Shown one piece after another: positions 1 to 8,105 of a stretch of DNA of 16,406 bases. Under the pieces are notes generated by a model that was not told the DNA's origin, did not search any database, and saw only the letters and a program-made list of their open reading frames with translations. How positions within the stretch are numbered: the first letter of the stretch is position 1; every line of letters begins with the position of its first letter. The stretch lies in contig JAKFYP010000171.1 in assembly GCA_021730835.1 (NCBI GenBank), positions 1 through 16,406 on the forward strand. Reading direction: 5' to 3'. The DNA comes from Alphaproteobacteria bacterium (lineage in GTDB: Bacteria > Pseudomonadota > Alphaproteobacteria > Rickettsiales > UBA998). Both the position numbers and the translations under genes were made by a program.

Positions 1-53
1 TAAGAATGTCCCATTATTTGGAATGATAGACTGGTGGCCGCCAGTGTGCGCAT

Positions 54-82
54 CACAGCACCCGCATGCGGGGTGCTCTGTG
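54..82. repeat. Palindromic intergenic repeat, copy 1
   Basis: The left arm CACAGCACCCGC is followed by an AT spacer and the right arm GCGGGGTGCTCTGTG. The core AGCACCC/GGGTGCT is perfectly complementary. The left arm is identical over ten bases to that of the hairpin at 15521-15547, 15 kb away, so this looks like a dispersed repeat family rather than a gene-specific terminator. There is no T-run beside it. Confidence 0.6.
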
Positions 83-93
83 TTGTTATAGGA

Positions 94-116
94 CCAGCAT
101 CCCACAGGTAATGCTG
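94..116. repeat. Palindromic intergenic repeat, copy 2
   Basis: It shares the 16-mer CCAGCATCCCACAGGT with the copy at 131-155. The right arm is shortened to AATGCTG, so only CAGCAT/ATGCTG pair (95-100 with 111-116). It is probably a decayed tandem neighbour of the next copy. Confidence 0.55.
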
Positions 117-130
117 TATCTTATCCTTGG

Positions 131-155
131 CCAGCATCCCACAGGTGGATGCTGG
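131..155. repeat. Palindromic intergenic repeat, copy 3 (perfect)
   Basis: A perfect 9-bp stem, CCAGCATCC (131-139) and GGATGCTGG (147-155), closes a 7-base loop CACAGGT. It belongs to the same family as the copies at 54-82, 94-116, 15484-15509 and 15521-15547. No T-run follows on either strand. Confidence 0.65.
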
Positions 156-185
156 CAGTGCGTAAGCCTTAGCGGCGTTTGAGCG

Positions 186-217
186 CAACTTTATTTTTCT
201 GAGAAAAAATAAAGTTG
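186..217. other. AT-rich 13-bp hairpin, possible terminator of nuoEF
   Basis: The left arm CAACTTTATTTTT (186-198) and the right arm AAAAATAAAGTTG (205-217) form a perfect 13-bp inverted repeat around CTGAGA. It lies about 130 bases past the nuoF stop. The stem contains A and T runs but no separate U-tract follows it, so a termination role is only a guess. Confidence 0.35.
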
Positions 218-345
218 AAAGACAATAGACACTGTTCTTAACGCAGCCTCCTAAAGTGAAATGAAACTCAGCCATAAACATATCACAAAACTAAAGCCGA
301 CCGTAATGGGTCATCAGGGAAGGCCTTAAGGTACACAAGGAAGAA

Positions 346-1626
346 TTAAGCCGCCCGCTTTCTCGAAAACTCATCAATGCGGCGTTCGATCTCGGGGCGG
401 AAATGGCGGACTAAGCCCTGCACCGGCCATGCGGCGGCGTCACCGAGCGCGCAGATGGTATGGCCTTCGATCCGCCCGGCGATATCGAGCATCCTGTCAA
501 TCTCGGCACGGTCGGCCTCGCCGGTAACCATGCGCTCCATCAGCCGCCACAGCCAGCCGGTTCCCTCGCGGCAGGGCGTACACTGGCCGCAGGATTCGTG
601 TTTATAAAACTGCGACAGCCGGGCGATAGCTTTGACGATATCGGTCGATTTATCCATAACGATCACCGCCGCCGTCCCTAAGCCGGATTTGACTTCGCGC
701 AGGGCGTCGAAATCCATCAGCACCGTATCGCAGATGGATTTGGGAATCACCGGAACCGAAGAGCCTCCGGGGATGACCGCCAGCAGATTATCCCAGCCGC
801 CGCGCACACCGCCCGCGTGTTTCTCAATCAGTTCCTTCAGCGGAATGCTCATCGCTTCCTCGACGTTGCAGGGATGATTCACATGCCCGGAAATGCAGAA
901 GACTTTAGTTCCGGTATTATTCTCGCGGCCAATCCCGGCGAACCATTCCGGCCCGCGCCGCAGAATGGTCGGCACAACGGCGATGCTCTCAACGTTATTG
1001 ACCGTCGTCGGGCAACCATACAGCCCGGCCATGGCAGGGAAGGGGGGTTTCAGGCGCGGCTGGCCTTTTTTGCCTTCGAGTGATTCGATCAGCGCGGTTT
1101 CCTCACCGCAAATATAGGCTCCCGCGCCGCGATGGACATACACATCGAAACCGAATCCCGATTTGCAAGCGTTCTTGCCCAGATAGCCAGCCTCGTAGGT
1201 TTCCCGGATGGCATGCTCGAGCCGGTTGGCCTCCTCAACGAATTCGCCGCGAATATAGATATAGGCAGCGACGGCGCGGATAGCAAAACCGGCGATCAGG
1301 CAGCCTTCGATCAGCTTGTGCGGATCATGGCGCATCATATCGCGGTCTTTGCAGGTTCCCGGCTCGCCCTCGTCGGCGTTGACCACAAGGTAAGAGGGGC
1401 GTCCATCGGATTGTTTGGGCATGAACGACCATTTCAGCCCGGTGGAAAATCCTGCGCCGCCGCGCCCGCGCAGCCCCGATTTCTTGACGCGCTCAATGAT
1501 TTCCTCCTGCCCGAGCTTGAGGATACTTGCCGTGCCATCCCAGTCGCCGCGGGAAAGCGCTCCTTGCAACGTCCAGTCCTTCATCCCGTAGAGATTGGTG
1601 AATATGCGGTCTTCGTCCCTGAGCAT
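346..1626 (-). CDS. nuoF: NADH-quinone oxidoreductase subunit F (complex I, FMN/NADH-binding)
   Basis: NuoF oxidises NADH at the tip of the peripheral arm of respiratory complex I, passing electrons through FMN to the [4Fe-4S] cluster N3. The 426 residues match the family's usual length. Visible motifs are the glycine-rich GRGGAGF at 54-60 (NADH/FMN site), NADEGEPG at 83-90, GAYICGEETALIESLEG at 169-185, and the N3 ligands Cys346, Cys349, Cys352 (CGQCTPC) with Cys392. All ligands are intact. The ATG lies 4 bases after the nuoE stop codon, with a GGCGGGA ribosome-binding stretch inside the nuoE end, so the two genes are almost certainly co-transcribed. nuoG would be expected next but 345 non-coding bases follow. 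Confidence 0.97.
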   Translation of the reverse strand: MLRDEDRIFTNLYGMKDWTLQGALSRGDWDGTASILKLGQEEIIERVKKSGLRGRGGAGFSTGLKWSFMPKQSDGRPSYLVVNADEGEPGTCKDRDMMRHDPHKLIEGCLIAGFAIRAVAAYIYIRGEFVEEANRLEHAIRETYEAGYLGKNACKSGFGFDVYVHRGAGAYICGEETALIESLEGKKGQPRLKPPFPAMAGLYGCPTTVNNVESIAVVPTILRRGPEWFAGIGRENNTGTKVFCISGHVNHPCNVEEAMSIPLKELIEKHAGGVRGGWDNLLAVIPGGSSVPVIPKSICDTVLMDFDALREVKSGLGTAAVIVMDKSTDIVKAIARLSQFYKHESCGQCTPCREGTGWLWRLMERMVTGEADRAEIDRMLDIAGRIEGHTICALGDAAAWPVQGLVRHFRPEIERRIDEFSRKRAA

Positions 1627-1630
1627 ATAA

Positions 1631-2269
1631 TTATCCCGCCTGCCGTTTTGTGTCTTTCAGGCTGGTCAGCCCGCCTGCCGGTTCCGAGGAGATGCGTCCC
1701 GACTGCGAGCCGGGCGTGACCGAACGGCCCGCCGCCAGCCCGTCAAGTACTTCCGTCACATTTTCCGGCGTCAGATCCTCGAAATAGGCGTCCCCTGCGG
1801 CGCTCGATACCTGCATCATCGGTGCGTTGACGCATGCGCCAAGGCATTCGGCTTCGCTCAGGGTAAACATGCCGTCGAAGGTCGTTTCTCCCATGCGCAC
1901 GCCTAAATGGTGCTCGCACGCTTTTGCAATACCATCCGATCCACGCAGCCAGCAGGGCGTTGTCGTGCATAGCTGAACATGATACCGCCCGACCGGCCGC
2001 ACATTATACATGGTGTAAAACGTGGCGACTTCGTAGACTTTGATGGGCGGCATGCCAAGCATGTCGGCGATATAATCCATCGCGGCTTTCGGCAACCAGT
2101 TATCATGCTGTTTCTGGGCTAGCGTCAGCAGCGGCATAACGGCGCTTTGCTGGCGGCCCGAGGGGTATCTGGCGATGATGCGTTCCGCTTCCGTCAGATT
2201 GTGCCGGTTAAAGACAAAATAATCCGGCTGCGGGACATCTGTAGCGGCTTTTCCGTGGGTGTGGTGCAT
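1631..2269 (-). CDS. nuoE: NADH-quinone oxidoreductase subunit E (complex I, [2Fe-2S])
   Basis: NuoE is the thioredoxin-fold subunit of the NADH dehydrogenase module and carries the [2Fe-2S] cluster N1a next to NuoF. The four ligands are visible as Cys101 and Cys106 (in CTTTPC) and Cys142 and Cys146 (in ECLGAC). The block VYEVATFYTMYNVRPVG around 78-94 is typical. At 212 residues it is longer than the E. coli form because of a C-terminal tail from about 175 ending in 'SEPAGGLTSL...', a pattern I associate with alphaproteobacterial and mitochondrial-type NuoE. The chosen ATG has no strong Shine-Dalgarno sequence. It is followed immediately by nuoF. Confidence 0.96.
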   Translation of the reverse strand: MHHTHGKAATDVPQPDYFVFNRHNLTEAERIIARYPSGRQQSAVMPLLTLAQKQHDNWLPKAAMDYIADMLGMPPIKVYEVATFYTMYNVRPVGRYHVQLCTTTPCWLRGSDGIAKACEHHLGVRMGETTFDGMFTLSEAECLGACVNAPMMQVSSAAGDAYFEDLTPENVTEVLDGLAAGRSVTPGSQSGRISSEPAGGLTSLKDTKRQAG

Positions 2270-2408
2270 GGTGAATCTGCAAGGCTGAACAAACCGCAGC
2301 CAGCATACGGCTACCCAAAGGATACCGCAAGCCTATAGTCGTGGCGGGTGGGTATCACGATTATTTGCCCGGCGGGCTTGAACGCATGCAACACTGATCG
2401 GCGGCGCG

Positions 2409-3476
2409 TTACCGCAAGGCTTGCGCCGGAGCGCCGGCGGCGAGGAGTTGGTCTTCCACCGACCGGTTGCCGGATAGCGTAGCCATGCGCAACGCCGTTT
2501 CGCCGCTGACGGAACGGGCGCTGATATTCGCGCCGTATTGCAACAGGACGGCAACCGCATTCTCACCGCCGCTGCGGGCTGCCATCATCAGCGGAGTATT
2601 GCCGTTAGCATCGCTTTGATTCGGGTCGGCCTTAAAGGACAGCAGGGCGCGCAGTATCGGCGCATCGCCCGAGAATGCGGCGTAGTGCAGGGCGCTCAAT
2701 CCATAGGCATCGGTATCGTCGGCGGCGACTTTCTGGCGCAGCAGCCACAGAACGATTTCGCGGTTGCCGTGTCGCACGGCGGCAATCAGCGGGGTTTCTC
2801 CCGAGACACCGTGACCTGAAAGGCGTGGTTGCCCTGCGAAAGCCAGCAGGCTGTTGATGTCGGCGGCTGCGGCGGCGTCAACAACCGCCTGATTCAAATC
2901 TCTCTCAAAAACGGCCACCGGCAGGTGGCGGTTTTCATCCGAATAGTGTTTTCTGTATAGCTCGGGAGGAAGACGAACGGATTTAAAGCTGTAGGGCGGT
3001 GTATCAGGCTTTTTCTCTATTTTCTTAATTGGCTTCTGGTCATTTTCAACCGATTTTTGAGTGGAAGGAAGTGGATTGTCGCTGGCCTCATCCACCGGCG
3101 GTTCCGGTTCATCTCCGGGCATGATCGGCGCGGAAGAAAAGAAGCGGTCTGTTTCCTGAAGGAGCCGCTCGGGCGTGAATTTCTCCAGAGCTTCATTGGT
3201 AACCGATGGCAGGGCCGGTAAATTAAAATCCATATCGTCGCTAGGCTCAACGCCCGGCGGCAGCGCTGAGTTGGGCGGCGGCGGAAGATCAGCCGGAGCG
3301 GATGTTTCCGGCAGCGGTGGCAACTCATTATCCTGCGCATGCGCGGGAAGTGATAATGCCATGACGAATAGCCATGTCAGCAGCAATACCGCGCCGAACA
3401 GGGACGCATAAGCGGGTATGGCGGCGGTTTTCGCCTGTGAAGCCCGCAAGCGGGATATATGCGGATATGATGACAT
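2409..3476 (-). CDS. Exported or membrane-anchored ankyrin-repeat protein
   Basis: A 355-residue protein of unknown function. Residues about 22-43 are strongly hydrophobic, preceded by basic residues and followed by an AHA site at 45-47. This fits a signal peptide with a long n-region, or an N-terminal anchor. Residues 50-175 are rich in proline and acidic residues, with a KKIEKK-type basic patch near 150. From about 190 to the end there are about four ankyrin repeats, recognisable by G-TPL-AA--G, GLSALHYAAFSGD, GNTPLMMAARSG and GETALRMATLSG. Such repeats bind other proteins, so a periplasmic or envelope scaffold role is my inference. It sits between murE and nuoEF with gaps of 110 and 139 bases, so it is probably its own transcription unit. 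Confidence 0.8.
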   Translation of the reverse strand: MSSYPHISRLRASQAKTAAIPAYASLFGAVLLLTWLFVMALSLPAHAQDNELPPLPETSAPADLPPPPNSALPPGVEPSDDMDFNLPALPSVTNEALEKFTPERLLQETDRFFSSAPIMPGDEPEPPVDEASDNPLPSTQKSVENDQKPIKKIEKKPDTPPYSFKSVRLPPELYRKHYSDENRHLPVAVFERDLNQAVVDAAAAADINSLLAFAGQPRLSGHGVSGETPLIAAVRHGNREIVLWLLRQKVAADDTDAYGLSALHYAAFSGDAPILRALLSFKADPNQSDANGNTPLMMAARSGGENAVAVLLQYGANISARSVSGETALRMATLSGNRSVEDQLLAAGAPAQALR

Positions 3477-3556
3477 GATTAGCCTACGGGTATTAATATA
3501 TCATAAGTTTATTCACTACACTATGGCCAACAGGGGTGAATTTTTTATTAAAATGC

Positions 3557-3577
3557 AAAAAAGGCAAGAAAATTGCC
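3557..3577 (-). terminator. Rho-independent terminator after murE
   Basis: Read on the minus strand, GGCAA-TTTTC-TTGCC is followed directly by six T's. The stem is only 5 bp, so termination may be partial. It begins 10 bases beyond the murE stop and marks the end of the division cluster in this genome. Confidence 0.55.
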
Positions 3578-3586
3578 GTGCGAATA

Positions 3587-5071
3587 CTATTTTAATATAT
3601 CCCGCACGACCGCCGCGTCATCGTGAGGGCGGACATCCTGCCCGATGGTTTGCGTTGTCTCATGCCCCTTTCCGGCAATGACCAGCACGTCTTTGGCCCC
3701 CAGCCTGCCGATGGCCTCACGGATGGCCTGAGTCCGATCCCCGGTTTCATAGGCGTCCGGGCAGGAGGCCAGTATTTCCCGCCGGATTGCCGCCGGGTCT
3801 TCACTCCTTGGGTTGTCGTCGGTGACGGTGACGACATCCGCCAGCCCGCATGCCACACGTCCCATCTCAGGGCGCTTGGCGCGGTCGCGGTCGCCGCCGC
3901 AGCCGAATACCACATGCAGCCTGCCTGCCGTATGAGGCCGCAGCGCTTCCAGAGCCTTGCCCAAAGCCTGTGCGGTATGGGCGTAATCAACGAAAACCGG
4001 CGCGCCTGCTTTGGTAACACCGGCTTTTTCCATGCGCCCGGGCACGCCCTTCAGGTGCGGCAGGGCGTCAAGCAACGTATCCAGCTCGTTTTCCTCCCGG
4101 GCGACCGCGCCGATAGCGGCCAGTGCGTTCATCACCTGAAAACTGCCGTAAAGCGGCAGGGTTCCCCGCCACTCGCGGCCCCATAATACGATATGTATTT
4201 CTATGCCTTTTGCATTCGGTACGGCGCTGAGGAGTTGAAGCGCATGGCCATGCGGGCCGTAGGTAATGACGATATGGCGGCGCTCCCGGCGGCAAAGCTC
4301 CAGTAAATGATTGCGTTCACTTGCCGGGAGGTGAGGGGCTTTCTCAATGCTGTCACTGAGGACGGCCCGCGCCCCGGGCGGGAGTAATTCGGAAAACAGC
4401 CGCGCCTTGGCGGTGAAATAATCAGTCGGAGTGGGGTGATAATCCCCGTGGTCGCTGCCGAAAGTGGTAAAAACCGCCGCTTCCGGGGTAAGGCCGTCGA
4501 GCCGGTACTGATCCAGCCCGTGACTCGATGCTTCGAGTGCGACGTGGTCAATACCCGCTCGCGCCAGTTTTTGCAAAATGCGATGCAGCACCACGGGGTC
4601 GGGGGTGGTGTTGGGAAAAGCGAGAGGTTCCGCAAGGTGATCCGAGCGCACTCCCAGCGTGCCGAGTGTGGCGGCTTTCTTCCCCTGATGCTCCCATAAT
4701 TGCCGAATAAACTCCGCGGTTGAGGTTTTACCGTCTGTGCCGGTGATGGCCACGATATGCGCCGGTTGCGGCGTATAGTATGCGGATGCCATCAGCGCCA
4801 GCGCCAGCCGGGGGTTATCCGCCGCGATGCGGGCGATGCCCTTTGGAACAAAGGCTTCCGATGCGCGGGCGCACAGGATGGCCGATGCGCCCTTTTCAAT
4901 TGCCTGCGGGATGAAGCGCGCCCCGTCAGCGGTATTGCCGGGGATAGCGGCGAATACATAACCCGGCTGCACCTCGCGTGAATCGGCGGTGATGCCGGTC
5001 ACTTCGGCATCACCCGACACGCTGACGCCCGCCCGCGCCGCCGCATCACCGAGGACGGTAAGCCGCAGCAT
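3587..5071 (-). CDS. murE: UDP-MurNAc-L-Ala-D-Glu:meso-diaminopimelate ligase
   Basis: MurE adds meso-diaminopimelate to the peptidoglycan precursor in the cytoplasm, using ATP. From the chosen ATG it has 494 residues, normal for the family. Motifs seen are TGITADSREVQPG at 25-37, the ATP loop GTDGKTS at 111-117, TTPDP at 155-159, EASSHGLDQYRLDGL at 180-194, the lysine expected to be carbamoylated (K222 in YFTAKARLF), DYAHT at 362-366, and DDNPRSEDP from 418, whose DNPR signature is typical of diaminopimelate-specific MurE. The start overlaps the end of ftsI by 26 bases. An in-frame ATG at 5107 has a better ribosome site (GGGAAG) and would add 12 residues. The ATG at 5071 fits the family N-terminus best. 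Confidence 0.95.
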   Translation of the reverse strand: MLRLTVLGDAAARAGVSVSGDAEVTGITADSREVQPGYVFAAIPGNTADGARFIPQAIEKGASAILCARASEAFVPKGIARIAADNPRLALALMASAYYTPQPAHIVAITGTDGKTSTAEFIRQLWEHQGKKAATLGTLGVRSDHLAEPLAFPNTTPDPVVLHRILQKLARAGIDHVALEASSHGLDQYRLDGLTPEAAVFTTFGSDHGDYHPTPTDYFTAKARLFSELLPPGARAVLSDSIEKAPHLPASERNHLLELCRRERRHIVITYGPHGHALQLLSAVPNAKGIEIHIVLWGREWRGTLPLYGSFQVMNALAAIGAVAREENELDTLLDALPHLKGVPGRMEKAGVTKAGAPVFVDYAHTAQALGKALEALRPHTAGRLHVVFGCGGDRDRAKRPEMGRVACGLADVVTVTDDNPRSEDPAAIRREILASCPDAYETGDRTQAIREAIGRLGAKDVLVIAGKGHETTQTIGQDVRPHDDAAVVRDILK

Positions 5072-6866
5072 GCAATTGTCCGCGAATACCACGCTTCTCA
5101 CGCTCATGGAGTTCTTCCCAGAATTGATCCATCTCATCGGCAGGCATGTCGAATACCGGCTGAATTCCCAGCATCGGCCCCATTTGACCCACGAGATCGG
5201 CGACCAGCGGAGCGGCGACCCAGCCGCCCGTAGCATAATTATAGGTGCGTTTGATGCCTTTCGGCTCGTCAATCATAGCAAAGACGGCGTATTCCGGCCT
5301 TTCCGTCGGAAACACCCCGATAAAGGAGGCAATCCGCGCATGGGTGCTGTAACGCTTACCTGATATTTTCTCCGATGTGCCGGTCTTTCCGCCGATACGG
5401 TAGCCGGGGGCTTCACCCTGACGGGCCGTGCCGTATTGCACGACGGTGCGCATCAGGCGGCGAACCTGCCGCGAGGTTTCCACTTTGACGATCTCGCCGC
5501 CGGGTGTGGCGGCGGGATCGGTTTTCAGCAACGTCATGCGGCGTTTTTTACCGTCCCCGGCCAGCCATGAGACTGCCTGCACGAGGTGCATCGGCGAGAC
5601 GGAAATACCGTGCCCGTAGGAAATCGTCATCATGTTGATATCCCTCCAGTCGGCGGGGTAAAGCGGTTGCGCCCGCTCAGGCAACTCCAGTGAAACCGGC
5701 TCCAGCAATCCCAGTTTCCCGAGAAACTTCTTCTGACGCGTTTTGCCGATTTCCATCGCCATTCTGACCGTGCCGATATTGGAGGAATAGGCAAAAATTT
5801 CCGGCACGCTCAGCCAGCGCGCCTTGGCGTGATAATCAGTGATGGTGAAGCCGCCGACGCGTATGGGGTGCGTGGCGTCGTAGCCGTCGCGCATGCCGAC
5901 GCCATTCTCCAGCGCCATAGCGAGGGTGAAGGTCTTGAACGTCGAGCCAAGCTCGTAGGTTCCAAGCGTAGCCCGGTTAAACAGCGCGTCCGGGTCAGCT
6001 TTTCCGGGGTGGTGCGGATCGAAAGACGGCAGGCTGGAGAGCGCTACGACTTCGCCGGTCGGGATATGCACGATCACACCGGTCGCGCCGATGGCGTTGA
6101 ATTCCTCCATCGTGGCGGCAAGCCTGCTTTGCAGCATGTATTGCAGGCGCAGGTCAATGGCTAGATCGAGCGGCTTGTTTTCATGCGCTTCGAGTAATTG
6201 CCGGTCGAAGAATTTTTCCACTCCGGCCAGCCCGTGATTATCCACGCCGACGAAGCCGAGCACATGGCTGAGTAAATCGCCTTGCGGGTAAATACGGCGA
6301 TATTCCGTTTGAAAATGAATACCCGGAATACCGAGATTATTGACCTGTTGTTGCTCGCGGGGCGTCAGGTTGCGCTGAATCCAGACGAAGCTTTTATCGG
6401 ATGCCAGCCTTGTTTGCGTTGTCTTCAGGTCAAGGCCGGGCAACACCCGCTTTAGTTGCACCGCGACTTTTTGCGGATGGCGAATTTCCCTTGCATCGGC
6501 AAAAAGCGAGGCAGTCTCGACGCTGGTAGCGATCATGATGCCGTTGCGATCCCGTATATCGGCGCGGGGCAGGGTGATTTCAGCCTTCTCCGGCTCGCCC
6601 TCGACGGCTTGCTTCAGGGCGGCAAGCGCTTTCGGATCCTGACGAATCAGCCCCAGCAGCGGTATATCCTCGCCGGGGCGTTGCGCTATGGCGGCCTGAG
6701 CGGTTTGATCTGACGAAAATGCCAACTCGACGACCCGCACGGCAATCGTCAGATAACTGAGCAGAAAGACCAGCCCGATACAGATTAGCCGCCCGCGGCC
6801 ACGCTCAATGCTTTGCCGCCCGCTACTGGCTACCCGGATGGGGGCGATGCCGCGCTTACCCGCCAT
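5046..6866 (-). CDS. ftsI: Peptidoglycan D,D-transpeptidase FtsI (penicillin-binding protein 3)
   Basis: FtsI is the septal transpeptidase of the divisome, acting in the periplasm and anchored by one N-terminal membrane segment (about 27-47). The 606 residues show a basic cytoplasmic head, the membrane segment, the dimerisation domain opening at RADIRDRNG (101-109), and the transpeptidase domain with catalytic Ser308 in STFK (308-311), SSN at 361-363 and KTGT at 494-497. All catalytic motifs are intact. A linker of about 50 residues separates the membrane segment from RADIRDRNG. The ATG at 6866 has GGAG about seven bases upstream and overlaps ftsL by 11 bases. The longer start at 6896 has no ribosome site. 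Confidence 0.96.
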   Translation of the reverse strand: MAGKRGIAPIRVASSGRQSIERGRGRLICIGLVFLLSYLTIAVRVVELAFSSDQTAQAAIAQRPGEDIPLLGLIRQDPKALAALKQAVEGEPEKAEITLPRADIRDRNGIMIATSVETASLFADAREIRHPQKVAVQLKRVLPGLDLKTTQTRLASDKSFVWIQRNLTPREQQQVNNLGIPGIHFQTEYRRIYPQGDLLSHVLGFVGVDNHGLAGVEKFFDRQLLEAHENKPLDLAIDLRLQYMLQSRLAATMEEFNAIGATGVIVHIPTGEVVALSSLPSFDPHHPGKADPDALFNRATLGTYELGSTFKTFTLAMALENGVGMRDGYDATHPIRVGGFTITDYHAKARWLSVPEIFAYSSNIGTVRMAMEIGKTRQKKFLGKLGLLEPVSLELPERAQPLYPADWRDINMMTISYGHGISVSPMHLVQAVSWLAGDGKKRRMTLLKTDPAATPGGEIVKVETSRQVRRLMRTVVQYGTARQGEAPGYRIGGKTGTSEKISGKRYSTHARIASFIGVFPTERPEYAVFAMIDEPKGIKRTYNYATGGWVAAPLVADLVGQMGPMLGIQPVFDMPADEMDQFWEELHEREKRGIRGQLHAAAYRPR

Positions 6867-7182
6867 GCCCGGTCTCCGCGACGGCAGGTTCCGCATTCAG
6901 GCGATCAGGCACGGCGTCCAGCATATCCTCGCTCATCAACTGGCCCGGTTTGAGCTTCTCCAGCTTCAGATGCCGCTCATTGAGTTGTGCCAGCCGCTCA
7001 GGGCGTGTCAGGTAAGCCCATTCGGCCCGCAGGATATGCAGCGAGCGGTATTCCTCCTCGACCTCGGTGCGCAGGGAAATTGTATCCCGGCGTAACTCAC
7101 GCACCTGATATTTAAGCTGGTAGATACCGATAAACGCTACCAGCAGCAGAGCCGACCAGAAAATAAACCCGCGCCGCATCAT
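6856..7182 (-). CDS. ftsL: FtsL-like cell-division protein
   Basis: A 108-residue bitopic protein with a very short cytoplasmic end (MMRRG), a membrane segment at about 5-22, and a charged helix at about 25-60 suited to a coiled coil. The block RAEWAYLTRPERLAQL is what I expect of alphaproteobacterial FtsL. FtsL pairs with FtsB and FtsQ in the periplasm to recruit and activate FtsW and FtsI. Identification rests on topology, this block, and position between rsmH and ftsI, because FtsL sequences diverge strongly. Its ATG overlaps the rsmH stop as ATGA, a sign of translational coupling. Confidence 0.88.
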   Translation of the reverse strand: MMRRGFIFWSALLLVAFIGIYQLKYQVRELRRDTISLRTEVEEEYRSLHILRAEWAYLTRPERLAQLNERHLKLEKLKPGQLMSEDMLDAVPDRLNAEPAVAETGHGG

Positions 7183-8105
7183 GCCAGCCTCTCGGCGTAG
7201 CGCAGCCGGGCCGAGCGGGCGCGGGGGTTGCGGGCGATTTCTGCCTCGGACGGCATGATTTTGGGAAACGCACGCAGGGTTGCTTTCTCCTGAGCGGTGA
7301 CGGGCATATGCCGCGAGATGGGGCGGATACCCTCCTGCTCGCGCAGCCAGTGTTTAACAATGCGGTCTTCCAGCGAGTGAAAAGTGACAACCGCCATCCT
7401 GCCGCCCGCTTTCAGCAGGCCGGGTATGGCGGCAAGCGCCGCCTGTAATTCATCAAGCTCGCGGTTGACATATATTCGCAATGCCTGAAAACTGCGCGTG
7501 GCCGGATCGGTCGGCGCGGGTGGCCCGCCGAGAGCCTTGCGGATGATGGCAGCCAGCGCATCGGTAGTCTCAATCGGGGCTTCGGCGCGCTTGTCCACGA
7601 TGGCGCGGGCGATGCGCCGGGATTTGCGCTCCTCGCCGTAGCGGTAGAGGATATCGGCCAGTTCCTCTTCCCCGTAGCTGTTGACGATATCCATCGCGCT
7701 TGTTCCTTCCTGTGACATCCGCATGTCGAGTGGCCCGCTGTTTTTAAAGGAAAACCCTCGCTCAGGCCGGTCGATCTGAATCGAGGAAACGCCGATATCA
7801 AAAACAATCCCGTCCACTTTTTCTACTCCCTCATTCGTCAACAGGCTGGCCAAGCCTGAAAATCTCCCGTGCAGGAACTTAAATCTCTCTTCGTAAGTTG
7901 CCTGTATCGCTTGCGCAAGCGCCATCGCATCCGGGTCACGATCCACCGCGATTACCCGGCAATCTGTGGCATCCAGCAATGCCCGGCTGTAGCCTCCGGC
8001 TCCAAAAGTCGCATCCACATAGATGCCTCCCGGTTCAGGGGCAAGCGCCTCCAGTACCTCCGCCAGCATAACCGGAATATGCGCGCTTGCGGCGTTATCC
8101 GTCAT
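7179..8105 (-). CDS. rsmH: 16S rRNA (cytosine1402-N4)-methyltransferase
   Basis: RsmH (MraW) methylates C1402 of 16S rRNA in the ribosomal P site, using S-adenosylmethionine. The 308 residues from the chosen ATG match the family. Motifs are HIPVMLAEVLEAL at 9-21, the cofactor loop DATFGAGGYSR at 31-41, AVDRDPDA at 53-60, FDIGVSSIQID at 102-112, GPLDMRM at 124-130, then RYGEERKSRRIARAI, SFQALRIYVNREL and VVTFHSLEDRIVK, ending in NPRARSARLRYAER. The start at 8105 overlaps the end of mraZ by 11 bases. The open frame runs upstream to 8366, but that part lies inside mraZ and has no family similarity. Confidence 0.96.
   Translation of the reverse strand: MTDNAASAHIPVMLAEVLEALAPEPGGIYVDATFGAGGYSRALLDATDCRVIAVDRDPDAMALAQAIQATYEERFKFLHGRFSGLASLLTNEGVEKVDGIVFDIGVSSIQIDRPERGFSFKNSGPLDMRMSQEGTSAMDIVNSYGEEELADILYRYGEERKSRRIARAIVDKRAEAPIETTDALAAIIRKALGGPPAPTDPATRSFQALRIYVNRELDELQAALAAIPGLLKAGGRMAVVTFHSLEDRIVKHWLREQEGIRPISRHMPVTAQEKATLRAFPKIMPSEAEIARNPRARSARLRYAERLA

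Larger units (their letters stand above)
1..345. other. Non-coding stretch downstream of nuoF
   Basis: I see no convincing gene in this stretch. It holds three GC-rich hairpin repeats (54-82, 94-116, 131-155) and one AT-rich hairpin (186-217). An AGGAGG-like sequence is present on the minus strand near 248-253, but no usable start codon or reading frame follows it. nuoG, the usual partner downstream of nuoF, is not found here. Confidence 0.6.

Noticed and set aside
1132..1719. 195-codon plus-strand ORF
   Set aside because: It lies antisense to nuoF and the nuoE end, whose motifs are complete; composition is that of a shadow frame.
3418..3681. Plus-strand ORF between the ankyrin gene and murE
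   Set aside because: It overlaps both neighbours antisense and has no ribosome site or recognisable domain.
5105..5272. Longer murE starts at 5272 or 5107
   Set aside because: The frame from 5272 runs deep inside ftsI with no family similarity. The start at 5107 is possible but adds residues not typical of MurE; it is kept as an alternative.
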